From Actinomycetota bacterium (GTDB taxonomy: Bacteria; Actinomycetota; Actinomycetes; Nanopelagicales; Nanopelagicaceae): a stretch of 7,725 nucleotides of DNA. Below the pieces are notes generated by a model that saw only the letters and a list, made by a program, of their open reading frames with translations, was not told the DNA's origin and searched no databases. The translations under genes were made by a program, and so were the position numbers. Where the stretch lies: positions 1 to 7,725 of the forward strand of contig CANCSL010000049.1 of the NCBI GenBank assembly GCA_947380835.1. The letters are read 5' to 3'. Shown here in pieces: positions 1 through 5,385 of the stretch (position 1 is its first letter; each line of letters starts with the position of its first letter).

Positions 1-1250
1 ACCTTTGGACCTAAGTCTCGGTGGGTTAATTTAAACCACGCACGCGCAAAAACTTCGCTGAAGTATTCAGGATCTTTGCGGAATCGTTCTGATATTTCGC
101 GATAGATCGGATCCTTAATCATCGCCATATCAGCATCAGTCATGATGGGCATCAGGCGAATTGAAGGATCTTCAACGTCAACTGGCTTATCTTCTTCTTT
201 AATATTTATCGGTTGCCATTGAGAAGCGCCAGCTGGGGATTTCGTTAATTCCCATTCGTGACCCAAAAGCATTTCAAAATAACCGTTATCCCATTTGGTG
301 GGGTGAGTTGTCCAAGCACCTTCCAGGCCACTGGAAACTGTGTCTCGACCAATTCCTCGGGTGGTGTGATTTATCCAGCCGAATCCCTGCTCTGAAATGT
401 CAGCACCTTCAGGAGCAGGTCCAAGCAATTTGGCATCGCCATTGCCGTGAGTCTTGCCTACGGTGTGGCCGCCCGCTGTTAGGGCAACAGTTTCTTCATC
501 ATTCATAGCCATACGCGCAAACGTTTCGCGGACTTGTAGGGCTGTCTTCAATGGATCGGAAACACCATTGACTCCTTCAGGGTTTACATAAATAAGGCCC
601 ATTTGAACGGCGGCCAGCGGATTTTCCATGGTGGTTGGATCTGAGAGATCGTCGTAGCGAGAATCGCTCGGTGCCAACCATTCTTTCTCGGAGCCCCAGT
701 ATGTATCGATCTCGGGTGCCCAAATATCTGCGCGGCCAAATCCAAAACCAAAAGTCTTCAATCCCATGGATTCGTATGCAATCGTGCCGGCATAAACCAT
801 GAGGTCAGCCCAACTAATTTTGTTACCATATTTCTTTTTGATAGGCCACAACAAGCGACGGGCTTTGTCGAGATTGACATTATCGGGCCAGGAATTGAGT
901 GGTGCAAAACGTTGGTTTCCGGTACCGCCACCACCACGACCATCGGCGGTTCGATACGAACCTGCGGCATGCCAGGACATACGAATCATTAATCCACCGT
1001 AATGACCCCAATCGGCTGGCCACCAAGATTGGCTATCGGTCATCAAAGCAATAAGATCTTTTTTCAGGGATACGAAATCCAACTTCTTGAGCTCTTCGTT
1101 GTAATCAAAATCTGCTCCGAGTGGGTTGGTCTTAGTGTCGTGTTGATGCAAGATATCGAGGTTAAGTGCGTTGGGCCACCAGTCCATATTTGACGTAGCA
1201 ACTGTTGTCATTGATCCGTGAACAACCGGACACTTTGCAGAATCTTGCAT
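1..1250 (-). CDS. katG: Catalase-peroxidase KatG, N-terminal 416 residues (3' end outside window)
   Basis: KatG is a cytoplasmic heme enzyme that destroys hydrogen peroxide by catalase and peroxidase activity. The translation begins with the KatG-type KCPVVHG motif near residues 6-12. It then shows the distal heme motif MIRMSWHAAGSYR, giving Arg90, Trp93 and His94, and WPD with Asp123. Tyr221 (GLIYVNPEG) and Met247 (ARMAMND) complete the Trp-Tyr-Met crosslink characteristic of the family. The proximal heme ligand is His262 in GGHTVGKTHG. Ser307 aligns with M. tuberculosis Ser315. All these active-site residues are intact. Full-length KatG is usually about 720-750 residues, so the C-terminal 40 percent lies beyond position 1. 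The ATG at 1250 is supported by a GGAAGG ribosome binding site nine bases upstream. No furA lies directly upstream, unlike mycobacteria; the next gene upstream is a GNAT acetyltransferase. I see no frameshift in the visible part. Confidence 0.97.
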   Translation of the reverse strand, partial: MQDSAKCPVVHGSMTTVATSNMDWWPNALNLDILHQHDTKTNPLGADFDYNEELKKLDFVSLKKDLIALMTDSQSWWPADWGHYGGLMIRMSWHAAGSYRTADGRGGGGTGNQRFAPLNSWPDNVNLDKARRLLWPIKKKYGNKISWADLMVYAGTIAYESMGLKTFGFGFGRADIWAPEIDTYWGSEKEWLAPSDSRYDDLSDPTTMENPLAAVQMGLIYVNPEGVNGVSDPLKTALQVRETFARMAMNDEETVALTAGGHTVGKTHGNGDAKLLGPAPEGADISEQGFGWINHTTRGIGRDTVSSGLEGAWTTHPTKWDNGYFEMLLGHEWELTKSPAGASQWQPINIKEEDKPVDVEDPSIRLMPIMTDADMAMIKDPIYREISERFRKDPEYFSEVFARAWFKLTHRDLGPK

Positions 1251-1259
1251 GGGTTAGCG

Positions 1260-1265
1260 CCTTCC
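1260..1265 (-). promoter_or_regulatory. Ribosome binding site of katG
   Basis: On the minus strand GGAAGG occupies 1265-1260, nine bases before the katG ATG at 1250. It is one of only two clear Shine-Dalgarno sequences in the window; most other starts look leaderless. It fixes the katG start and implies a katG transcript with a leader. Confidence 0.6.
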
Positions 1266-1282
1266 AAAATTAATTGTCGTCT

Positions 1283-1312
1283 TTTATGCACTGAGTCTAA
1301 GGGTCTCTACAA
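1283..1312 (-). promoter_or_regulatory. Possible katG promoter with an imperfect dyad
   Basis: On the minus strand a TTGTAG (1312-1307) and a CATAAA (1288-1283) are 18 bases apart, a plausible but weak -35/-10 pair that would leave a short leader containing the ribosome binding site. An imperfect dyad, TTAGACTCAGTGCATAA (1300-1284, five of eight base pairs matching), overlaps the spacer and -10 and could be a repressor site. Both calls are tentative. Confidence 0.25.
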
Positions 1313-1352
1313 ACCTGTGCTCGCCCAGCGCAGACGTTAACCCCTCAGGCTT

Positions 1353-1868
1353 TTACTTTTGGTAGATCCAATAGCGACGTTTGAGCGTGCCTTCAAATTC
1401 CACGCGATTTTCCAGGATGCCGCCTTGAGATTCAATGACCGTGGCCGATCCGATGTTCCCATCATCACAAGTTATTAGCACATCGTTCACTCCAAGTTCA
1501 CGAATCAATTTGAGTGACTGCTTCAAAATTTCGGTGGCATACCCTCGGCGACGAAATTCCGGACGCACTCCGTACCCAATGTGCCCACCAACAGTGAAAA
1601 GGAAGTCATTGAGTTCGTGGCGAATGGAAGATCTACCCACAAGATGCCCCTCCGCTTCCGCAATCAAAAAAGTAGCTGGAACTCGACCTTCGGCGAGATC
1701 TCGACCAAGGCGCTCATTTTCCAATATTCCCAAGTAAGAATTCCAGGACATACCTGGTTCATAGCTCAGTAGGTAGCCCCAATCCTCAAGTGCGAGTTCG
1801 CGGTCGCCGGCAAGCGCTTCAGCTTCGTCGCACATCTCCAGTGGTCGCAAAATCATGTCTTCATCCAA
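1353..1868 (-). CDS. GNAT-family N-acetyltransferase (COG3981-like)
   Basis: The predicted 171-residue cytoplasmic protein should transfer an acetyl group from acetyl-CoA to an unidentified amine. The acetyl-CoA binding motif A spans about residues 97-116, with GYGVRPEFRRRGYA supplying the R106-x-x-G109-x-A111 pyrophosphate loop. CDDGNIGSATVIESQGG (134-150) is the following motif and is typical of COG3981 predicted acetyltransferases. The length fits a single GNAT domain. I chose the TTG start at 1868 because GGGAG sits nine bases upstream; an in-frame ATG at 1856 is the alternative and loses only four residues. The gene is upstream of katG on the same strand with a 102-base gap, so cotranscription is possible, but katG appears to have its own promoter. 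It is divergent from the SRPBCC gene at 1924. The substrate is unknown. Confidence 0.88.
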   Translation of the reverse strand: MDEDMILRPLEMCDEAEALAGDRELALEDWGYLLSYEPGMSWNSYLGILENERLGRDLAEGRVPATFLIAEAEGHLVGRSSIRHELNDFLFTVGGHIGYGVRPEFRRRGYATEILKQSLKLIRELGVNDVLITCDDGNIGSATVIESQGGILENRVEFEGTLKRRYWIYQK

Positions 1869-1877
1869 TCAGGTTCT

Positions 1878-1882
1878 CTCCC
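1878..1882 (-). promoter_or_regulatory. Ribosome binding site supporting the TTG start at 1868
   Basis: GGGAG on the minus strand (1882-1878) lies nine bases before TTG 1868. The ATG at 1856 has no comparably placed site, so this decides the start of the acetyltransferase gene. Confidence 0.5.
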
Positions 1883-1911
1883 AAAGCCGCCCACAATTAG
1901 TGAAATGTGCT

Positions 1912-1923
1912 TAAATTTCCGCC
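1912..1923 (+). promoter_or_regulatory. Leaderless -10 element of the SRPBCC gene
   Basis: TAAATT at 1912-1917 is followed by six bases and then ATG 1924. Transcription would start at or next to the A of the start codon. No Shine-Dalgarno sequence precedes the ATG, and no convincing -35 is visible 17-18 bases upstream. Confidence 0.6.
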
Positions 1924-2391
1924 ATGACGCAGCCTTTCCTCTACTCGGTCGAACGCGAATATCCCCATGATGAAGCCACTCTGTGGAGTGCCTGGACTGA
2001 TGCGGCAAAACTTGAATCTTGGTACCACCCCACGGATCTTTCGTCGCTTCCTGGTGCCACAACGTCCGAACTTCAGATCGGCGGACTCTGGACTTGCGCA
2101 GTCGACGTTCCCGCATTCAATATGGTTGCCTACTTCTTTGGCAAGTACACAAACATTTCAGAGCGCACTCTTCTTGAGCACACGATGCACTACACACAAT
2201 CTGCTGAAGAGTTTGCCACCAAGGATTTCACTACTCCTTCGCATTTAGTAACGGTTGATTTCGATCCGCGTGGAACTTCAACGTGGGTGAAATACAGTCA
2301 GTTTGGTGAAATGCCTGAGGGTCAAGTGGATCGAACCAAGGCAGGCATGGAAAGTTACTTTGATTCGCTTGGCAATTTCCTTTCGGCTTAA
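1924..2391 (+). CDS. SRPBCC / AHSA1-like (START superfamily) protein
   Basis: The 155-residue soluble protein matches the Activator of Hsp90 ATPase 1-like branch of the SRPBCC fold, which forms a deep hydrophobic ligand cavity. The hallmark is the N-terminal stretch VEREYPHDEATLWSAWTDAAKLESWY (about residues 9-34): a beta strand and then helices with WxAWTDxxKLxxWY. A GGLW motif near residues 53-56 follows, and an amphipathic C-terminal helix (about 131-153) would close the cavity. Bacterial members are often single-domain and functionally undefined, so no ligand can be assigned. The ATG is supported by a -10 box six bases upstream, implying a leaderless mRNA. The DUF1905 gene starts 17 bases after its stop, so the two are probably cotranscribed. 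A perfect 16-base palindrome covers the stop codon. Confidence 0.87.
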   Translation: MTQPFLYSVEREYPHDEATLWSAWTDAAKLESWYHPTDLSSLPGATTSELQIGGLWTCAVDVPAFNMVAYFFGKYTNISERTLLEHTMHYTQSAEEFATKDFTTPSHLVTVDFDPRGTSTWVKYSQFGEMPEGQVDRTKAGMESYFDSLGNFLSA

Positions 2392-2397
2392 GCCGAA
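2382..2397 (+). repeat. Perfect 16-base palindrome over a stop codon
   Basis: TTCGGCTTAAGCCGAA is fully self-complementary and includes the TAA stop (2389-2391) of the SRPBCC gene. In RNA it could form a six-pair stem with a UUAA loop. No U tract follows, so it is not a standard intrinsic terminator. It could be an mRNA-stabilising or attenuating stem between the SRPBCC and DUF1905 genes. Confidence 0.5.
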
Positions 2398-2408
2398 TTC
2401 CTAAGCGT

Positions 2409-2699
2409 ATGGAAATGAAGTTCACAGCCGAACTCATCGAATGGCGCGGACCGGCTCCTTTTTATTATCTGCCGATTCCCCCTAAATTAAGTGCGGAGAT
2501 CAAGGAACTCTCGCCTCGCCTTACTTACGGGTGGGGTGTTATTCCAGTCTCGGTAAATATTGGCGAATTCGAATTCACCACCTCGCTCTTCCCAAAAGAA
2601 GGGATCTATCTAGTCCCCGTAAAGAAAGCGGTTCGGTCCCACATTGGGCTGGAACTTGGCGATAAAGCGAAATGCGCTCTGCACTTTGAATTGAAGTAA
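2409..2699 (+). CDS. DUF1905 domain protein
   Basis: The 96-residue protein is essentially one DUF1905 domain, a small predicted beta-barrel of unknown function. The family pattern is visible throughout: an opening strand MKFTAELIEW, an aromatic-proline segment PFYYLPIP, an IKELS helix, then GWGVIPVSVNIG, FTTSLFP, the loop GIYLVPVKKAVRSHIGLELGD and a final acidic strand. The two possible starts, ATG 2409 and ATG 2415, differ by two residues; the DUF1905 pattern begins at the second. Neither has a clear Shine-Dalgarno sequence or a -10 box at the leaderless spacing. That suits an internal operon gene translated by coupling from the SRPBCC gene, which ends 17 bases upstream. I cannot assign a biochemical role. 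Confidence 0.88.
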   Translation: MEMKFTAELIEWRGPAPFYYLPIPPKLSAEIKELSPRLTYGWGVIPVSVNIGEFEFTTSLFPKEGIYLVPVKKAVRSHIGLELGDKAKCALHFELK

Positions 2700-2769
2700 A
2701 AGAGCCATTTGTCTGATTCTTGCTGGTGAAATTTCGCTCCAAATCCTTTCATTGCGAAAAGAGCCTGTG

Positions 2770-2781
2770 TACCCTTTCGGA
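2770..2781 (+). promoter_or_regulatory. Leaderless -10 element of the DUF1761 gene
   Basis: TACCCT at 2770-2775 is followed by six bases and ATG 2782. The spacing is identical to that of the SRPBCC gene and decides the start: the longer reading from TTG 2752 would place this promoter inside the coding region. Confidence 0.5.
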
Positions 2782-3210
2782 ATGACATTTTCAGGATTGA
2801 ACTTTGTGGGCATCCTTGTTGCCTTTGCGGTCTCTTTTATCAGCGGCGCCATCTGGTTTGGCCCTAAGACTTTCTACCCAGTTTGGATGAAAGCAAAGGG
2901 AATTGCATCCGGCCAACTGAACTCGAATCAAAATAAACCGGCAATTCTTTTTGGTGGCACCATCGTCGCTCTCATCATTCAGACAGTCACTTTGGGACTG
3001 ATCATCAATTCACTTCAAGTAAACCATTCGAATTTTGGAATTGTCGATGGGGCTGGTGTTGGATTTGCCGTTGGCGTCGGCTTCGCCGCGTTCGCATCGC
3101 TTTCCCACCGACTCTTTGGTGGCGAGACCTTCAAAGTGTGGATTATTGAAACGGCTAATGACGCCATCAACCTCACTATCGCTGGAGCGATCATCGCTTT
3201 CTTTAACTAA
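2782..3210 (+). CDS. DUF1761 integral membrane protein
   Basis: From ATG 2782 the protein has 142 residues and about four membrane-spanning segments, near residues 6-26, 54-77, 88-107 and 119-141. The N-terminal pattern fits the DUF1761 family: NFVGILVAF, then GAIWFGP and W35 followed by MKAKG. The third segment is rich in glycine and alanine (DGAGVGFAVGVGFAAFASLSH). The family has no established function, and small size with no catalytic motif gives no clue to one. The reading frame is open from TTG 2752, adding ten residues, but ATG 2782 is preferred because of its -10 box at leaderless spacing and because the family pattern begins there. The gap from the DUF1905 stop is 82 bases, and the gene looks independently transcribed. 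It converges on the YCII gene with a 53-base gap and no clear terminator. Confidence 0.85.
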   Translation: MTFSGLNFVGILVAFAVSFISGAIWFGPKTFYPVWMKAKGIASGQLNSNQNKPAILFGGTIVALIIQTVTLGLIINSLQVNHSNFGIVDGAGVGFAVGVGFAAFASLSHRLFGGETFKVWIIETANDAINLTIAGAIIAFFN

Positions 3211-3263
3211 ATCACTCGATCCAACGGCAACCACATAGCACGATTTTGCGAGGCGGTTTATAC

Positions 3264-3590
3264 CTACCCGCGGAAAGGTCGAAGCTCGACTTTTCGATTA
3301 CAGCTCTTTGAGGCTTCAACTGCTAATTCTTCAGCTATTTCCGTGCTTGGAACGTCAATAATCCAGAGACCGCTGTAGTTCTCTTCGGCACTAAACAAAG
3401 TGCCCGAGCTTTGTGATTCGGCACCTTCTCGAAAATCGAAGACCTGAGCGCTTGAAGTGAGTTCAAGTCCGCCAGCAAAAACCCTATAACCCGAAGCCAC
3501 CATTTTGTCATTGAGGTCGTCGATAGCCATTCGCTCCGCGGGAGTGTGCTCACGAGAATGATCATCAATCACTGAGATTTGAAATTTCAT
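3264..3590 (-). CDS. YCII-related (DGPF-type) domain protein
   Basis: The 108-residue cytoplasmic protein fits the YCII-related family, a ferredoxin-like dimeric fold. Matching parts are the opening MKFQISVID strand, the helix ending in DLNDKMVASG, the FAGGLELTSSAQVFDF segment, the NYSGLWIIDVPS strand, the AEELAVEAS helix and the closing VELRPF strand. The DGPF signature usual in one branch is replaced by a GTLFSAEEN segment, so this is a divergent member with no confident active site. Related proteins are often encoded beside ECF sigma factors, particularly the ECF42 group, but none lies in this window. The ATG at 3590 is supported by TATTAT six bases upstream. The gene is divergent from the TipAS gene across a 68-base shared promoter region. 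Its substrate is unknown. Confidence 0.82.
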   Translation of the reverse strand: MKFQISVIDDHSREHTPAERMAIDDLNDKMVASGYRVFAGGLELTSSAQVFDFREGAESQSSGTLFSAEENYSGLWIIDVPSTEIAEELAVEASKSCNRKVELRPFRG

Positions 3591-3602
3591 GCGTGAATAA
3601 TA
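3591..3602 (-). promoter_or_regulatory. Leaderless -10 element of the YCII-like gene
   Basis: On the minus strand TATTAT (3602-3597) is followed by six bases and ATG 3590. This is close to the consensus TATAAT, and no ribosome binding site is present. Confidence 0.6.
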
Positions 3603-3609
3603 CTTATTC
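3595..3609. promoter_or_regulatory. Inverted repeat overlapping the YCII-like promoter
   Basis: GAATAA-TAC-TTATTC is a perfect inverted repeat with six-base arms that covers the whole -10 box of the YCII-like gene. Its position would suit a repressor operator. AT-rich promoter sequence makes some dyads likely by chance, so the call is tentative. Confidence 0.35.
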
Positions 3610-3646
3610 TCTCTAAGTTTTGAAAGAAATACATACTGATCCTGGA

Positions 3647-3658
3647 TAAAATCACCTC
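3647..3658 (+). promoter_or_regulatory. Leaderless -10 element of the TipAS-EamA pair
   Basis: TAAAAT at 3647-3652 is followed by six bases and ATG 3659. It probably drives both the TipAS-domain gene and the EamA transporter gene that follows after 12 bases. Confidence 0.6.
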
Positions 3659-4021
3659 ATGTCCGGGTACGAGGAAGAAGTTCGCCAGCGATGGGGCGAT
3701 ACCGATGCCTTTAAACAATCCACCGCTAGAACTTCGAAATACTCAAAAGCGGATTTTTCATCGGCCAAGATCGACCAAGAATCTGCCACAGAACTTTTTG
3801 TCTACGCATTTGGAAATGGTTTGCCGGTCACGTCGGAACTGGCGCAAGCCGCTGTGAAAGCTCATCGGGAAGCGATCTCAAAGTGGTTTTATGATTGCTC
3901 TGTAGATATGCAGAAGAATTTGGCGAGGATGTACATTGCCGATAAGAGATTCAAAGAGTATTACGACGGTCGGGTTCGAGGTCTATCCCAATTTGTTCAC
4001 GATGCCATCATGGCTCAGTGA
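3659..4021 (+). CDS. Free-standing TipAS antibiotic-recognition domain protein
   Basis: The 120-residue protein matches the TipAS domain, the ligand-binding half of the Streptomyces thiostrepton-induced regulator TipA. The signature is clear: YEEEVRQRWGDTDAFKQS with SKYSK after it (about 4-30), the AHREAISKWFYDCS segment (68-81), MYIADKRFKEYYD (91-103) and a C-terminal GLSQFVHDAI helix (108-117). It is globin-like and all helical. There is no MerR DNA-binding domain, and the protein starts directly at the domain, supported by a -10 box six bases before ATG 3659. From memory, TipA binds thiopeptides covalently through Cys214. The equivalent position, seven residues after the conserved Cys80, appears to be Asn87, so covalent capture of thiopeptides is doubtful. 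The EamA transporter follows 12 bases downstream, suggesting an operon. Drug sequestration or sensing is inference. Confidence 0.9.
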   Translation: MSGYEEEVRQRWGDTDAFKQSTARTSKYSKADFSSAKIDQESATELFVYAFGNGLPVTSELAQAAVKAHREAISKWFYDCSVDMQKNLARMYIADKRFKEYYDGRVRGLSQFVHDAIMAQ

Positions 4022-4033
4022 AGCGAATTCTCC

Positions 4034-4906
4034 TTGAATACACCCAAAGCACGAAGCGCCAGTGATCTAGCAGCCTTGGCCGTAGTTCTGGCCGGAATCT
4101 GTTTTGGCACGACCGGAACCAGCCAAGTTCTGTATGGCAAAGGTATCAATCCGCTTGTTATCGGAAGCTCGCGGCTCATTGTTGGCGCATTCGCACTTTG
4201 GTTTCTCTCTCTCAGAGACCAGACTTCACTTAGATTTCCTCGAATTCAACTTTGGGTGTGCGCTTTGGGAGTTGCCGCCTACCAATTGGCTTTCTTCTCC
4301 GCAGTTCATCTCACGGGGGTCGCAATTGCAACCATTACGGCCTTAGGCAGTGGACCAGTTTTCACTGGTTTGTTTTCATGGCTGTTTGGTCATGAAAGAC
4401 CTGGACGTGCTTGGGTGATCGCCACCTTCATCACTTCGGTCGGGCTTGTCGCTCTCAATGCACATACGGGTTCGAATAATGTTCATGCCTCAGGAGTGAT
4501 TCTTGCACTGTGTGCAGGCGCCGGTTTTGCCGCCTTCAACGTCGCTGGAAGATCCGTACTTAAAACTGATTACCCGCTGAGTCACTTCATCTCGCGGAGT
4601 TTTGCTCTTGCCGCACTTCTCATTTCACCATTTATCTTTATTCAAAGCTTGCACTGGATCACAACGATCAGAGGATCTGGGTTAATTCTTTGGTTGGGAA
4701 TTGTTGCAACAGCCCTTGCCTACACTCTTTATTCATTTGGACTCACGCACTTAAAAGCAAGCAATGCTTCAACCTTGGTGCTGGCGGAACCGGTTACCGC
4801 CACGATTCTCTCAGTCACGGTATTGCACAATCAATTGAATTTTACGAGTTGGCTTGGAATAACTCTTGTAATTTTCGGTTTGGTTTATCTAGGGATAAAT
4901 AGTTGA
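4034..4906 (+). CDS. EamA-family DMT transporter
   Basis: The 290-residue membrane protein shows the ten-helix drug/metabolite transporter layout made of two EamA repeats (about 15-142 and 152-288). Likely helices are near 12-34, 39-60, 71-91, 95-118, 126-143, 152-173, 182-205, 213-235, 242-264 and 270-288. Family signs include the polar glycine/threonine first helix (AGICFGTTGTSQ), the GSSRLIVGA second helix, and the second-repeat LVLAEPVTATILSVTVL followed by GITLVIFGLVYLG. DMT proteins export or exchange metabolites; the substrate cannot be read from sequence. The start must be TTG 4034, the only start codon before the first helix, because an in-frame stop lies five codons upstream. That stop is the TipAS terminator itself. 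There is no Shine-Dalgarno sequence, so reinitiation after TipAS is likely. The 3' end converges on the VOC gene with only six bases between stops. Confidence 0.9.
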   Translation: MNTPKARSASDLAALAVVLAGICFGTTGTSQVLYGKGINPLVIGSSRLIVGAFALWFLSLRDQTSLRFPRIQLWVCALGVAAYQLAFFSAVHLTGVAIATITALGSGPVFTGLFSWLFGHERPGRAWVIATFITSVGLVALNAHTGSNNVHASGVILALCAGAGFAAFNVAGRSVLKTDYPLSHFISRSFALAALLISPFIFIQSLHWITTIRGSGLILWLGIVATALAYTLYSFGLTHLKASNASTLVLAEPVTATILSVTVLHNQLNFTSWLGITLVIFGLVYLGINS

Positions 4907-4912
4907 CTTTGC

Positions 4913-5314
4913 TCAATTCTGAATGTGGTCCGGATTCATCCAGAACAAATCCCACAAATGCCCATCTAGGTCTTCAAATCCCCAGCTGTACATGAACCCG
5001 ATATCCTGAGGTTCATTTACTCGTCTTGCCCCAAGTTCAAATGCGTCTTCGGAAATCTTTCGGACTTCCTCGGGCGATTCACAAGACAGAGAAAGAATCG
5101 CTTCAGTTGTGCTTCTGTCTGCAATTGGCTTATCTATAAAGCCGGCAAATTTCTCTCGCTCTAGCAACATTACGTAAATATTGGATCCAACAATCATGCA
5201 GGTCGAGTCTTCACTGGTGAATTGTTGGTTAAAGGTGAAACCTAAGCCAGAGAAGAATGCAACTGATTTAGCCAAATTGGATATAGGTAAGTTCACAAAA
5301 ATGGAAGAGATCAT
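4913..5314 (-). CDS. VOC-family (glyoxalase/bleomycin-resistance fold) protein, COG3607-like
   Basis: The 133-residue protein has the paired beta-alpha-beta-beta-beta modules of the vicinal oxygen chelate superfamily. Module one begins IFVNLPISNLAKSVAFFSGLGF (5-26) and contains CMIVGSNIYVMLL. Module two includes the EVRKISEDAFELGA helix, EPQDIGFMYSWGFEDLDGHLWDLFWMNP (101-128) and the aromatic finish. These match predicted lactoylglutathione lyase-like proteins of COG3607. In many relatives the GHxWE glutamate is a metal ligand; here it is Asp121 in GHLWD, and the first-strand ligand position is Asn8, as is common in this subgroup. Catalysis is therefore uncertain and substrate binding alone is possible. 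ATG 5314 has TATTGT six bases upstream, implying a leaderless transcript. A perfect 17-base dyad lies just upstream. The gene follows the hydrolase gene after 71 bases. Confidence 0.9.
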   Translation of the reverse strand: MISSIFVNLPISNLAKSVAFFSGLGFTFNQQFTSEDSTCMIVGSNIYVMLLEREKFAGFIDKPIADRSTTEAILSLSCESPEEVRKISEDAFELGARRVNEPQDIGFMYSWGFEDLDGHLWDLFWMNPDHIQN

Positions 5315-5326
5315 TAGGGAACAATA
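5315..5326 (-). promoter_or_regulatory. Leaderless -10 element of the VOC gene
   Basis: On the minus strand TATTGT (5326-5321) is followed by six bases and ATG 5314. A GTTACA at 5349-5344, 17 bases further upstream, is a fair -35 match. Confidence 0.6.
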
Positions 5327-5340
5327 ATCACTGCCTTGGC

Positions 5341-5357
5341 TTTTGTAACGTACAAAA
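5341..5357. promoter_or_regulatory. Perfect 17-base inverted repeat at the VOC promoter
   Basis: TTTTGTA-ACG-TACAAAA has seven-base arms and a three-base centre. It lies 27-43 bases upstream of the VOC start codon and covers the likely -35 region (5349-5344), the right place for a repressor or activator site. It also lies 29 bases beyond the hydrolase stop, but the weak AT-rich stem without a U tract is a poor terminator. I do not recognise the regulator. Confidence 0.45.
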
Positions 5358-5385
5358 TCAGGAATTCAACCCTAGATTTTAATGA

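Noticed and set aside
308..1193. Open frames of 60-70 codons on both strands within the first 1.2 kb
   Set aside because: They overlap the continuous KatG reading frame, which carries every family motif; none of them resembles a known protein.
1316..1334. Hairpin TGTGCT-CGCCC-AGCGCA between katG and the GNAT gene as a terminator
   Set aside because: The six-pair stem includes a wobble pair on the plus strand only, is mismatched on the transcribed minus strand, and has no U tract.
2752..2781. TTG start adding ten residues to the DUF1761 protein
   Set aside because: The extension lacks family similarity and contains the -10 box that serves ATG 2782.
4907..4912. Terminator between the convergent EamA and VOC genes
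   Set aside because: Only six bases separate the stops and no stem-loop with a U tract is visible; antisense 3' overlap is likely, but no element can be annotated.
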